A stretch of 64,000 nt of DNA from Gluconobacter japonicus (GCF_002723975.1 NZ_BEWO01000007.1:62001-126000), one strand, 5' to 3'. Positions 45,066 to 54,803 are shown, counted from the first letter of the stretch. Numbers and translations: made by a program. Notes: generated by a model not told the origin, from the letters alone.

Positions 45066-45590
45066 TCAGGCTTCGCCAGCTGGCTCCGGGAACTGCTGGG
45101 CGCGCTTGGCCTGCCACAGGGCCACGAAGTCGATCGGCTGCAGAACCACCGGCGGGAAACCACCGTCACGGGTGACGTCGCTGATGATGGAGCGCACATA
45201 CGGGAAGATCAGACGCGGAACTTCAACCAGCAGGATCGGCTCGACGAGTTCCTGCGGGGCGTTGCCCAGCGTCACGATAGCGGCGTAGGTCAGTTCGGCG
45301 ATGAACACCGTGCGGCCAGCCTTGCCACCTTCTTCTGCTGCGGGTTCAGCAGCTTCGGCGCGGACGGCCAGAGCCACTTCATAAACCGGCTGCTCTTCTT
45401 CGAGGCGGTTTGCCTGAACGTCGATGTTGACGGAAATCTGTGGGGCGGAGCGAAGCGTTGCGAAAATGGAAGCGCCAGCCGGGACTTCGAAGGACAGGTC
45501 CTTCGTGTACTGCAGGTTGACAGCAAGCGGCATCTGCGGCGGAGCGCCGTCAAGATTTTGCGTGGCGTTGTCGTTGATGGTCTCGGACAT
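45066..45590 (-). CDS. secB: Protein-export chaperone SecB
   Basis: A 174-residue SecB, the tetrameric chaperone that keeps preproteins unfolded and hands them to SecA. The core motif PLAVNLQYTKDLSFEVP and the C-terminal FPYVRSIISDVTRDGGFPPV (in part) are diagnostic. The ATG at 45590 gives the normal N-terminus; the longer open frame upstream does not resemble SecB. It is divergent from a Tim44-like gene, an order conserved in many alphaproteobacteria. Confidence 0.95.
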   Translation of the reverse strand: MSETINDNATQNLDGAPPQMPLAVNLQYTKDLSFEVPAGASIFATLRSAPQISVNIDVQANRLEEEQPVYEVALAVRAEAAEPAAEEGGKAGRTVFIAELTYAAIVTLGNAPQELVEPILLVEVPRLIFPYVRSIISDVTRDGGFPPVVLQPIDFVALWQAKRAQQFPEPAGEA

Positions 45591-45771
45591 AAAACGGTCT
45601 CCCGATCCGCGAGGCGGATAGCAATGGAACGATTGCGATACAGTGGCGGTAGCATGATGTGTCATGCACGCCAAGACAGGCTTCCTGCATGCATGAGGTT
45701 GAGATTGGGCCGCGGTCGCCCTATCTGTAAGAGAATAGAAACCTTAACGATCTGCGTGAAACATAACCTTC

Positions 45772-46530
45772 ATGTCTTCTGACGACATTCATCTCCCGTC
45801 CGCCCTGATCGGTCATACTGGCCACGACTTTCCCTGGGACATCGTGGTGCTGGCCGTTCTGGCGGTTGCGTTGGGTTTCCGGCTTTATCGCGTGCTGGGA
45901 CGTCGTATCGGGATGCAGGGTGTACGTCAGGCACGCCCCCCTGTGTTCCCGGGAGCGGCAGGACAGGCTCAGACGCGCCAGACGCCACCGCCTCTTCCGG
46001 CCGCTGCCGGACAGGGGCAAGCCGAGCCTGCTGCTCAGGTCGATTATGACATTCCCGCACCAGCTACGCGTGTGGGGGGTATTTTGGGGCAGATGACGCA
46101 GCTTGATGGTAGTTTCACGCCGCAGGGCTTCCTGAAAGACGCCGAGACTATTTTCCGTCAGGTGGTTCCGGCTTTCGCTGCTGGAGACCGGGCGGCACTG
46201 TCAGGGCTGATGACACCGGAGACAGAAGAGGCGTTTCTGGCTGCGATTAACGCACGAACGGAAGCCGGTGAGACGCAGCGTAGTGATCTTCGTGGTATCG
46301 ACAGCATGGCTATTCTGGATGCGATGCTTGTTGCCGGGGACGCCAATACGCAGACCGGTCGAATCGAAGTACGGATTGTGTCGCGTCAGGTGAACATGTT
46401 GACGGATCGTCAGGGCGAGCCAGTACAGGGCACGGATGCCGTGACCGAGTTCCATGATCTGTGGCTGTTCGAACGCGAGTTTGGGGCCTCTGGAACACAA
46501 TGGCGTCTGGCGGCATCCTGTCCGGCCTGA
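45772..46530 (+). CDS. Tim44/TimA-like membrane protein
   Basis: A 252-residue protein with one membrane helix at about 22-40 (WDIVVLAVLAVALGFRLY), a Pro/Gln/Ala-rich linker to about 95, and a Tim44-like domain after it (GFLKDAETIFRQVVPAFAAGDRAAL, LMTPETEEAFLAAI, VTEFHDLWLFEREFG, each in part). This is the alphaproteobacterial TimA type, placed between secB and mltA as usual. It is an inner-membrane protein of poorly known role, possibly linked to the translocon or to membrane proteins. A second Tim44-like protein lies at 22.2-23.1 kb. Confidence 0.85.
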   Translation: MSSDDIHLPSALIGHTGHDFPWDIVVLAVLAVALGFRLYRVLGRRIGMQGVRQARPPVFPGAAGQAQTRQTPPPLPAAAGQGQAEPAAQVDYDIPAPATRVGGILGQMTQLDGSFTPQGFLKDAETIFRQVVPAFAAGDRAALSGLMTPETEEAFLAAINARTEAGETQRSDLRGIDSMAILDAMLVAGDANTQTGRIEVRIVSRQVNMLTDRQGEPVQGTDAVTEFHDLWLFEREFGASGTQWRLAASCPA

Positions 46531-46545
46531 TTATATACGCGCATC

Positions 46546-47691
46546 ATGAAAAAACTGCTGACACTGGTTGCGCTTGCCTTCGTGGCGGGCTGCGCCACAC
46601 AGAATGAGACATCCGCTCCCCTTTCCCTGACAGCGACCAGCTTTGATGCTCTCGCAGGCTGGGAAAGGGAGAATTTTTCCTCTCTTCTGCCTGTTCTGCG
46701 GCAGAACTGTCATCGGGTCATGCAGCTTTCGCCAGAAACCTCTTTGGGGGGCGCGGACGAACTGCCCTATGGCCGGGAAGCGGGGAACTGGTCTGCAGCC
46801 TGTGCGGCTCTTGAGACCACGACGGATGCCCGGAGCTATGTTCAGACATGGTTCCAGCCTTATGCTGTTGATGGAAATGCCTTCTACACAGGCTATTTCG
46901 AGCCACAGATCGAAGCCTCTCTGACACGCGGTGGCCCCTATCAAACCCCGGTTTACGGGCGGCCCAAAGATCTTGTTCGCACTAAGGCTACCAATGGTCA
47001 GATGGTTACTGGGCGCTGGGACAATGGTCAGTTCAAATCATATTATGATCGTGCCCAAATTGACCAGGGCGCGCTGGACGGGCAGGGGTTGGAAATTGCC
47101 TGGCTGAAAAGTCCGGTGGACCTGTTTTTCCTGCAAATTCAGGGATCGGGTCGATTGCTTCTTCCTGATGGTTCCCAGATCCGGATGAGTTACGACGGGA
47201 AGAACGGTCAGCCTTATGTGCCGCTGGGCCGTGTTTTGGTTCAGGATAACGAATTGGCGTCCTCGGCCGTCAGCATGGACAGCATCCGCGGCTGGCTGGA
47301 AGCGCATCCGGATCGCATGATGGCAATGATGGAGCGTAATCCGAATTACGTTTTTTTCCGTCGCGATGATGGCAGTCTTGCTCAGGGCGCAACTGGGGCT
47401 TTTGGCGTGCCGCTGACGGCTGGTCGGTCTGTTGCTGTTGACCGGTCTGTTATTCCGTTCGCGACCCCGCTCTGGATCGAGACGAAATTGCCGGATGCCA
47501 AAGGTCAGCCTGCGCCATGGCAGCATCTGGTCTTTGCACAGGATATCGGGACGGACATTAAAGGCGCAGGGCGGGCCGATCTGTTTACCGGATGGGGTGC
47601 TTTTGCCCAGTATGTGGCCGGTAATCTGCATGAAGGGGGCAGGATGGTTGTTCTGCTGCCACGTCCTCCTGCGGATTCCTCGGCCCCATGA
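46546..47691 (+). CDS. mltA: Membrane-bound lytic murein transglycosylase A
   Basis: A 381-residue lipoprotein that cleaves peptidoglycan glycan chains. The signal ends in the lipobox VAGC with Cys16. The MltA domain covers about 95-270 (GNAFYTGYFEPQIEASL, PVYGRP, FLQIQGSGRLLLPDG) and the 3D domain lies near the C-terminus, with the catalytic Asp probably in AQDIGTDIKGAGRADLF. Its stop overlaps the start of the DNA methyltransferase gene (ATGA). In many alphaproteobacteria smr follows mltA directly; here smr is 12.6 kb away, beyond the methyltransferase, a peroxidase and the CRISPR locus. Confidence 0.94.
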   Translation: MKKLLTLVALAFVAGCATQNETSAPLSLTATSFDALAGWERENFSSLLPVLRQNCHRVMQLSPETSLGGADELPYGREAGNWSAACAALETTTDARSYVQTWFQPYAVDGNAFYTGYFEPQIEASLTRGGPYQTPVYGRPKDLVRTKATNGQMVTGRWDNGQFKSYYDRAQIDQGALDGQGLEIAWLKSPVDLFFLQIQGSGRLLLPDGSQIRMSYDGKNGQPYVPLGRVLVQDNELASSAVSMDSIRGWLEAHPDRMMAMMERNPNYVFFRRDDGSLAQGATGAFGVPLTAGRSVAVDRSVIPFATPLWIETKLPDAKGQPAPWQHLVFAQDIGTDIKGAGRADLFTGWGAFAQYVAGNLHEGGRMVVLLPRPPADSSAP

Positions 47692-48518
47692 TCCGTAGCC
47701 GCCGGGAGACGCTCGGCGCCCATACGATGATCCGTGGAGACTGCACGACCGTTCTGCGGCGGATGCCGTCGCAGAGTGTCGATATTGTCGTCACATCCCC
47801 GCCGTATAATCTGGGTATCGAGTACCGCACTTATCAGGACCAGTTGCCTGAAGATGCCTATCTGGACTGGATGGAAGACGTCTGTGCCAGCGTGAAGCGG
47901 ATCATGAAGGATGATGGATCGTTCTTCCTGAATATCGCGGGCTCATCATCTCAGCCCTGGCTTCCGTTTGAACTGATGTCCCGGTTGCGGAAGCTGTTCG
48001 TGCTCCAGAACCATATCACCTGGATCAAGTCAATTTCGGTGGGTGAGATCACGTACGGGCATTTCAAGCCTTTGAATTCGCCGCGCTTCGTGAACCGGAA
48101 CCATGAGCACATCTTCCATCTGACCAAGAAGGGCGACGTGAAAGTGGCTCGGCTGGATGCGGGCGTCCCCTTTACGGACAAGAGCAATATCTCCCGTAGG
48201 CAGCACGAGATGGACCGGCGCTGTCGTGGCGATACGTGGTTTATTCCTTATGAAACAGTTCGGAGTCGTAAAGAAAAGTTCAGCCATCCGGGCACGTTTC
48301 CCATCGCGCTACCGGAAGCCTGTATCCGTCTGCATGGTCTGAAGCCTGGCGGTGTATTGCTTGACCCGTTTATGGGCGTGGGCACGAGCCTGATTGCCGC
48401 AGAACGCAAGGGGCTGTCGGGTATCGGGGTCGAGAAAGATACGCGTTACGTCAACATTGCACGCAAGCGTCTGCGGGCTGCCATTGGCACGCCGGAGGAA
48501 GACTGGGAGGACGAATGA
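47688..48518 (+). CDS. Solitary beta-class DNA methyltransferase
   Basis: A 276-residue amino-methyltransferase. The catalytic motif TSPPY is at 36-40 and the SAM motif DPFMGVGT at 226-233, the order of the beta class, with a target-recognition part between. TSPPY is used by both N6-adenine and N4-cytosine enzymes, so the product is undecided. No restriction endonuclease or specificity gene is nearby, so it looks like an orphan enzyme. It is not CcrM-like: CcrM has DPPYNLQL and a C-terminal extension. It is coupled to mltA by an ATGA overlap. The true start may be the second Met (residue 14), just before the SAM-site strand. Confidence 0.85.
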   Translation: MIRSRRETLGAHTMIRGDCTTVLRRMPSQSVDIVVTSPPYNLGIEYRTYQDQLPEDAYLDWMEDVCASVKRIMKDDGSFFLNIAGSSSQPWLPFELMSRLRKLFVLQNHITWIKSISVGEITYGHFKPLNSPRFVNRNHEHIFHLTKKGDVKVARLDAGVPFTDKSNISRRQHEMDRRCRGDTWFIPYETVRSRKEKFSHPGTFPIALPEACIRLHGLKPGGVLLDPFMGVGTSLIAAERKGLSGIGVEKDTRYVNIARKRLRAAIGTPEEDWEDE

Positions 48519-48583
48519 TCGGTCAGACCTGTGTGTCTGACAGGATCAATCGTTTTGACTTCTTCTGTTACAGTCTCCAAATC

Positions 48584-48597
48584 TCACGATATCGTGA
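48584..48597 (+). promoter_or_regulatory. Perfect 14-base palindrome before the peroxidase gene
   Basis: TCACGAT-ATCGTGA is a perfect dyad 18 bases before the GTG start and directly before the GAGGAG ribosome-binding site. A TTGACT hexamer at 48555-48560 could be a -35 box with a weak -10 at about 48578-48584, so the dyad would overlap the transcription start, the usual place for a repressor. The regulator is unknown. Confidence 0.45.
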
Positions 48598-48614
48598 CAG
48601 TGAGGAGATTTGCG

Positions 48615-50075
48615 GTGCGTCGCAGCACACTTACCAAAGGAATTGCCGGTCTGGTGGCACTGGGCGTTGTCGCCTGGGGCGGTACAGTCACCTATCTTGA
48701 GCATTTCGATCATGCTGGCGCGCCCAAGCTTCCAGCCAATAGCCCGACACGTCATGACCCTGTTGCCATGACGGCGTTTGCAGCTTTTCAGGAAGTGCGC
48801 TGTGATTACTGTCACACGCGGAATGCCGATCTTCCGTTCTATTTCAAACTCCCGCTGGCCAATCAGATCATGAACCGGGATCTGGAACAGGGGCAGCGTC
48901 ACTTTGAATTTGCGCCGATCATCGAAGCGTTCCAGCAAGGCAAGCCGCCTTCCGTTGAACAGCTTTCGCGTATCGAAGAAGTCATTGTACAGAACCGGAT
49001 GCCACCGGCCGCTTATCTCACGATGCATCCGCACGCTCACCTGAACGAGAAGCAGCGTGCGGATATTCTGAAATGGGTGCGTGACCAGCGCGAGCGTTAT
49101 TATGCCAGCACGGATGTGGCGCCGCAGTTTCGTGGTGAAGTCATTCAGCCGATCCCGGAAACAATTGCCGTGGACTGGAAGAAGGCCGAACTGGGCCGTA
49201 CCCTGTTCTTTGACAAGCAGCTTTCCGGCAACGGCCAGCTTAACTGTGCAAGCTGCCATGGTCTGGACAAGGGCGGCGTGGACAATCAGACGACTGCGAC
49301 TGGCATCAACGGCCAGACCGGCCCGATCAATGTGCCGACGGTTTATAACTCCGTCTTCAATATCGGGCAGTTCTGGAATGGTCGTGCCAAGGATCTGGCC
49401 GAGCAGGCTGCTGGCCCGGTCATGAACCCGCTGGAAATGGGGTCGCATGACTGGACTGCTGTGGCGGATCGCGTGCGGGCAGAGCCGGGTTATTCGGATC
49501 AGTTCACGGCTGTTTACGGGTCTGACGATGTTACCAAGAACACCGTGACCGATGCGATTGCCGAGTATGAAAAGACGCTGATTACGCCTGATAGCCGCTT
49601 TGACCTGTACCTGAAAGGCAAGGCAGACGCGATTACGGCGCAGGAAAAGCGCGGCTATGAGCGCTTCAAGGCGATTGGCTGCTCAGGGTGCCATAGTGGT
49701 GTTGCGGTTGGTGGGGATGCCTACGAAATTCTGGGCCTGGAAGGGCCATATTTCGAAGACCGTCACAGCAAGCTGACGGCTGCGGATGATGGACGCTTCT
49801 CGTTCACCAACAATCCGTCTGATCGTGAACGCTTCAAGGTGCCGAACCTGCGGAACGTTGAACTGACCGGTCCTTGGTTCCATGACGGATCAGCAAAAAC
49901 ACTGGATGCTGCTGTGCGTGCCATGGCACGTTACGAAACGCCGGATCATGATATTACCGACCAGGATGTTGCAGACATCGTGGCGTTCCTGAAGACCCTG
50001 ACGGGCAAGTATCAAGGGATTCCGCTCAAGGATGTTCCTGCTGATGCCCCGCTGCGGGCGGCGCAGGCGAACTGA
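48615..50075 (+). CDS. Trihaem cytochrome c peroxidase/quinol peroxidase
   Basis: A 486-residue membrane-anchored haem protein. After an N-terminal anchor helix (residues about 8-25) it has an extra haem domain with CDYCH (Cys63), then the dihaem peroxidase part with CASCH (Cys211) and CSGCH (Cys356), and a late MARYETPDHDIT segment. The three-haem layout is that of the YhjA/quinol-peroxidase group, which takes electrons from quinol and reduces hydrogen peroxide in the periplasm. This fits a bacterium that lacks a working cytochrome c oxidase. The GTG start is preferred because GAGGAG lies seven bases before it. It is closed by a strong terminator. Confidence 0.9.
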   Translation: MRRSTLTKGIAGLVALGVVAWGGTVTYLEHFDHAGAPKLPANSPTRHDPVAMTAFAAFQEVRCDYCHTRNADLPFYFKLPLANQIMNRDLEQGQRHFEFAPIIEAFQQGKPPSVEQLSRIEEVIVQNRMPPAAYLTMHPHAHLNEKQRADILKWVRDQRERYYASTDVAPQFRGEVIQPIPETIAVDWKKAELGRTLFFDKQLSGNGQLNCASCHGLDKGGVDNQTTATGINGQTGPINVPTVYNSVFNIGQFWNGRAKDLAEQAAGPVMNPLEMGSHDWTAVADRVRAEPGYSDQFTAVYGSDDVTKNTVTDAIAEYEKTLITPDSRFDLYLKGKADAITAQEKRGYERFKAIGCSGCHSGVAVGGDAYEILGLEGPYFEDRHSKLTAADDGRFSFTNNPSDRERFKVPNLRNVELTGPWFHDGSAKTLDAAVRAMARYETPDHDITDQDVADIVAFLKTLTGKYQGIPLKDVPADAPLRAAQAN

Positions 50076-50089
50076 TTAGGTGTTGAGAG

Positions 50090-50122
50090 AAAACGGCCTC
50101 GGAGTGATCCGGAGCCGTTTTT
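50090..50122. terminator. Bidirectional intrinsic terminator
   Basis: AAAACGG pairs with CCGTTTT, with further pairs inside (CGG/CCG) around AGTGAT, followed by T. It lies between the convergent peroxidase gene and the small gene at 50131, and the A-run on the left also gives a T-run for the minus strand. Confidence 0.8.
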
Positions 50123-50130
50123 GATTCTGG

Positions 50131-50337
50131 CTAGTCTTCGTTCAGTTTTCGATCTGCGGCACGGTCAATTTCATCCCGCTCTTCCGGTGTGAGAAGCCCC
50201 CGTTCTAACTCCTGCGTAGCGCGGGCTTTCGCATTGCGTGCTCGTGCCTTGGTATCGACAGGATAGGCCCGTTTTTCAGGGAGCCCGAATTCATCGTCAG
50301 GTAGGCTGTCCCGTTCTTCTTTTGTGAGTTTGCTCAT
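50131..50337 (-). CDS. Small charged cytoplasmic protein, unknown
   Basis: A 68-residue, highly charged protein (MSKLTKEERDSLPDDEFGLP at the start, then Arg/Ala/Lys-rich helices). It resembles the small stress-type proteins with a DDEFALP-like N-terminus that occur in many alphaproteobacteria, of unknown role. The ATG at 50337 has AGGAGACATCCC upstream. It lies between the peroxidase terminator and the distal end of the CRISPR array. Confidence 0.6.
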   Translation of the reverse strand: MSKLTKEERDSLPDDEFGLPEKRAYPVDTKARARNAKARATQELERGLLTPEERDEIDRAADRKLNED

Positions 50338-50412
50338 GGGATGTCTCCTTGTCTGCAAGGGTATGTGGGACGGGCAGTAAGGTTTGTGCAGGTATTACAG
50401 ATCTGGTTCTGA

Positions 50413-50807
50413 CGCTTTATCCTCGCGTGTGCGGGGAACACCCAGCCAGGTGAAGCGTGTTCACGACAGTAGCCGGTTCATCCCCGCGTGTGCGGGGAAC
50501 ACCCCACTCAGAGAGAAACTTGTCCTTGATGCGGCGGTTCATCCCCGCATGTGCGGGGAACACGAGACCGCAGCCTGTTTGATATAGTTGGGTTCCGGTT
50601 CATCCCCGCATGTGCGGGGAACACCCCGAGTCTCATTATCAAGAGAAGTGAAACGCCGGTTCATCCCCGCATGTGCGGGGAACACAGTCAAACGTTACGC
50701 CTAAACTCGGCATTGTTCGGTTCATCCCCGCATGTGCGGGGAACACGTTTTCGGCCCAACAGGTAACGGTAAATCCGTCGGTTCATCCCCGCATGTGCGG
50801 GGAACAC
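50413..50807 (-). CRISPR. Type I-E CRISPR array, seven repeats, six spacers
   Basis: Seven 29-base repeats start at 50413, 50474, 50535, 50596, 50657, 50718 and 50779, exactly 61 bases apart, with six 32-base spacers. Read on the minus strand the repeat is GTGTTCCCCGC-ACAT-GCGGGGATGAACCG, with the CCCCGC/GCGGGG hairpin and AUGAACCG handle expected for Cas6e, close to the E. coli type I-E repeat. The last repeat (50413-50441) has four changes from consensus, and the two distal repeats read GCGTGT (plus strand) where the others read GCATGT. Degeneration at the cas-distal end and the AT-rich leader next to cas2 show that transcription and spacer addition run from right to left. Confidence 0.97.
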
Positions 50808-50878
50808 TCTTGTGTGCAAGTTTATGATTAAGAAGGGAATTTTTCCACTTCAAAAAGCTACCGATTTTCAAAGGGTTT
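50808..50878 (-). promoter_or_regulatory. CRISPR leader
   Basis: A 71-base AT-rich stretch between the cas2 stop and the first repeat on the minus strand. It contains TTGAAG and, 17 bases on, TAATCA, a possible promoter for the array. Position and composition are those of type I-E leaders, which direct new spacers to the first repeat. Confidence 0.8.
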
Positions 50879-52154
<1,276 letters not shown>

Positions 52155-52160
52155 GATGTC

Positions 52161-52877
52161 TTACCAGGCCCGCCGGATGAGCATCAGGCCGCAGCCGAAG
52201 CTCTTGGCTCGTCCGAGGCCATTGCGCAGGCTGGTCAGAAAAAGCTCAGGGTCTGTGACGGTCAGGATGCCTTCGAACTCCATGACGCCAAAGGTTGCAG
52301 GTTTCTGCTGAAGCGTTCGGGGGATGACAACGGTATCGTAGCTGTCCACCCGTGGAGGGACGGGAAGCGAGAAGCCTCTCTCCTGCGCCTGGCGTGTGAG
52401 CCATGCTGCGCCAGCGTCCTGAACAAGGGCGAGGCGGGCTTCGGCGCGCAGGGTTGATTTGCCACTTTCTGATGGTTGTTTGCCAGGAATATGGTGCAGC
52501 GCATCCATGACAACATCATGTCGCTTGCCCCGCTTCTGACCGGGGAGAGCACGGCTGATGGTGGCGTTGGCACGGAGTCTGAACTCTAACTGATCGCCGG
52601 GGCGCAGATTGGGTTCAAACGGTCGGGGTTCGTCGATTTCGAACAGGCCGTGTGGGTCTGCGGGTGGACGTTCGGACAGGATATAGAAGTTGCCCGGCTC
52701 CTCCTGTCTCCACAAAAAATCCCTGTTTCGCTCGGGGGTGTCTCCGAACAACGCCCAGATTAAGTGATGTCCGCTTTTGATCTGGGCGCTGGCGTCGTGT
52801 GGCAGGAGAAGGCTGGACAGGGCCGAAAGCGCCTGACTGTCCCGCCTCAGACGTGCCCGGGAGAGGTAGAGCGACAT
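52161..52877 (-). CDS. cas6e: Cas6e CRISPR RNA endoribonuclease
   Basis: A 238-residue Cas6e (Cse3/CasE), which cuts the repeat hairpin and stays bound to the crRNA 3' end as a Cascade subunit. MSLYLSRARL at the N-terminus, the AQIKSGHHLIWALFGD segment with the catalytic His near residue 35, and the C-terminal GLGRAKSFGCGLMLIRR (Gly-rich loop) are the family marks. The ATG overlaps the cas5e stop (TGATG). At about 40 residues longer than E. coli Cas6e, it still has all landmarks. It is the expected processor of the crRNA-like element between cas3 and cas8e. Confidence 0.95.
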   Translation of the reverse strand: MSLYLSRARLRRDSQALSALSSLLLPHDASAQIKSGHHLIWALFGDTPERNRDFLWRQEEPGNFYILSERPPADPHGLFEIDEPRPFEPNLRPGDQLEFRLRANATISRALPGQKRGKRHDVVMDALHHIPGKQPSESGKSTLRAEARLALVQDAGAAWLTRQAQERGFSLPVPPRVDSYDTVVIPRTLQQKPATFGVMEFEGILTVTDPELFLTSLRNGLGRAKSFGCGLMLIRRAW

Positions 52878-53737
52878 CACAGAACCGGTACCGTCATGAC
52901 GGCCTCCTCTCTCAGGTCAAACTGCCAGCGGGTTCGGGAGCGTGGCTGGTCTCTGCGGAAGACGGTCTGGACGGTGTCATCAGGCGCGCCATGGGTTTCG
53001 GCATCCTGTTGATCCATGACGATCATGTGCCGCATTGTGTGTTCGGGGTTCTGGTCCGGCGTGGTTGCAAGGCGATCCCACTCAGCCCAGTGCCTGCGGT
53101 TCGGAGCCGTTCGGGCCAGTGCATGACGCAGGGTTGTGCTTTCCTGAGGCGCTGTTGGGGAAGAAGATGAACGTCCGATCGACACTCTGCTTTCAGGGCC
53201 ATGCCGATAGCGGTCGCGCAGTGCGGAAACGGCAGTGTCATGGCTCTGGAGGTCAGGAGCCAGGGGCAGACCAAGCGGGCAGGATTTGCGCCCCAGATAT
53301 GGTGTGAAAGCCGGTTCATGCATGGCCTGTGCCAGAGTTTCCAAAGACCATGGGGGTGTTTCGCTGCGTTGCCACAGGGCGCCGAGATGCCAGCTTCCGG
53401 CCCTGTAGTCCCGTCGGGAGAGCGTTGTATTCAGGTCTGAGACCGCAAGTTCCTGAGCGCGGGTGTAAAAGCGCGTATTCCGCTGGGCGGATGGCATCTG
53501 GGCCGTGTGGAAGTCCGTCAGCAACTGGCCGGGAGCGTGGCAGAGAAGCGCCAGACCGTAATCGCGCGCCAGATCGTCCTGGCGGAGGTCTTCCCGCGTC
53601 AGGCCCAGGCAGGCGGCGACCAGTCCCAGAACAGCCGAGCGAGCCGGGCGATCAAACCCGTCCCGCCGTTCCCCGACTGCCACGCCGCCAAAGGCTGAGA
53701 GCGGCGCAACGAGGGCGAAGGTCAGATAGCGTGGCAT
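52877..53737 (-). CDS. cas5e: Cas5e Cascade subunit
   Basis: A 286-residue Cas5e (CasD), which binds the 5' handle of the crRNA. LTFALVAPLSAFGGVAVGERR and RPARSAVLGLVAACLGL are the family N-terminal motifs, TRFYTRAQELAVSDL and RRDYRAGSWHLGALW follow. It is somewhat longer than E. coli CasD (224) because of an Arg/Ser-rich C-terminal part. It starts five bases after cas7e and overlaps cas6e. Confidence 0.94.
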   Translation of the reverse strand: MPRYLTFALVAPLSAFGGVAVGERRDGFDRPARSAVLGLVAACLGLTREDLRQDDLARDYGLALLCHAPGQLLTDFHTAQMPSAQRNTRFYTRAQELAVSDLNTTLSRRDYRAGSWHLGALWQRSETPPWSLETLAQAMHEPAFTPYLGRKSCPLGLPLAPDLQSHDTAVSALRDRYRHGPESRVSIGRSSSSPTAPQESTTLRHALARTAPNRRHWAEWDRLATTPDQNPEHTMRHMIVMDQQDAETHGAPDDTVQTVFRRDQPRSRTRWQFDLREEAVMTVPVL

Positions 53738-53742
53738 GAAAG

Positions 53743-54792
53743 TCAGGCCTTCTGCGCGAAGGTGACGATCTCTTCCAGTGTTCCATCGCCGCCCAGTACC
53801 AGCTCAGCCTGTGCGTCAGAACCGGGGCCGTAAGCCTTGTTGAGTTGATCCCGGAAAGTTTTGAGTTGGGCGATGGAAGCGCCCACGATGTCTGTGCCGG
53901 TGACTGGCTGGGCGAAGGCCCCAGCCAGTGTGCGCGGCTGCTGGTTGCCTTTTTCAGCCAGAATGTAATGGGCGCGGGCATGGGCGGCGAAGCTGTTCTG
54001 TTTGCCGCTGGGGGCGACGGTTGCGGCTGCTCGTGTCAGAGCGCCGAGCGTGGCGGCGGCGAGTGTGCCATCGTCTTCTTCGCCAAGATTGGTCTTCAGA
54101 AGATCCCTGTTGATGCACAGATACAGGTAGAACACACCTGACCCGAACCCGGCTTCACCCAGAAAGCCTGCGCCTGCATCTTCGGAGGACGTCTTCAGAT
54201 CATCAACGGCGGTATAGTAGTCGTCTTCAATGGAGACTTTGTGCGTTGTGATGGCGTGAGCCACCTGCGCTGCGGCTTCGCGATTGAAGGAAGGATTGTC
54301 TGCCAGCATACGCCCGAAGAGGGCGATGTCTGCGGCGGTATCAGCCCGCAGGAGCACGGAGGCTGCTTCTTTCTTTGGGTCGATCTTTTCACCACCCGCC
54401 ATGCGATCTGCCAGTTCCAGAGCGGCTGCCTTCTCACGAGGGGAAATGAAGGCAAGCTGTTCGATCGCGGTTGAAGTTTCTTCCTTTTTGAGTTTGCCGA
54501 AGATACTTGCGACTTCACGGGCAATCTTGGTGGCTTTTTTAGTGTCCTGACCTGCTGCAATCAGATGATCCAGAATGTCCTGTCCCATGCGCTGGGTGCG
54601 CTTGCCAAGATGGTGTTCAAGCGTTGCTTCAAAGGCTTCAGAAGTCCGCCATGCACGCTTGAGGGCTTGTGAAGACAGTCGAAGCCTGTTGGCTCCCCCG
54701 ACCATGGCCGTCTTGGGGCGGCCCAGATCATCCCGGTTCAGGTTGGACGGGGGGAAGAACGTCAGAAGGTGAAGCTGAAGAAAACGGCTCAT
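53743..54792 (-). CDS. cas7e: Cas7e Cascade backbone subunit
   Basis: A 349-residue Cas7e (CasC/Cse4), six copies of which form the crRNA-binding backbone of Cascade. The start MSRFLQLHLLTFFPPSNLNRDD, then GRPKTAMVGGANRLRLSSQALKRAWR (shown in part), and the C-terminal YGPGSDAQAELVLGGDGTLE are characteristic. Length is close to E. coli CasC (363). It lies 11 bases after cse2 in the operon. Confidence 0.96.
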   Translation of the reverse strand: MSRFLQLHLLTFFPPSNLNRDDLGRPKTAMVGGANRLRLSSQALKRAWRTSEAFEATLEHHLGKRTQRMGQDILDHLIAAGQDTKKATKIAREVASIFGKLKKEETSTAIEQLAFISPREKAAALELADRMAGGEKIDPKKEAASVLLRADTAADIALFGRMLADNPSFNREAAAQVAHAITTHKVSIEDDYYTAVDDLKTSSEDAGAGFLGEAGFGSGVFYLYLCINRDLLKTNLGEEDDGTLAAATLGALTRAAATVAPSGKQNSFAAHARAHYILAEKGNQQPRTLAGAFAQPVTGTDIVGASIAQLKTFRDQLNKAYGPGSDAQAELVLGGDGTLEEIVTFAQKA

Positions 54793-54803
54793 GGGAAATG
54801 TCC

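Noticed and set aside
45054-45069. CTGATC-GAAA-GATCAG hairpin between hemD and secB as a terminator
   Set aside because: The stem is only six pairs and no T-run follows on either strand.
50384-50766. Open frames reading through the CRISPR repeats (peptides with repeated RFIPACAGNT-like blocks)
   Set aside because: These are translations of the repeat itself and occur in any array of this repeat; they have no ribosome-binding site and no independent conservation.
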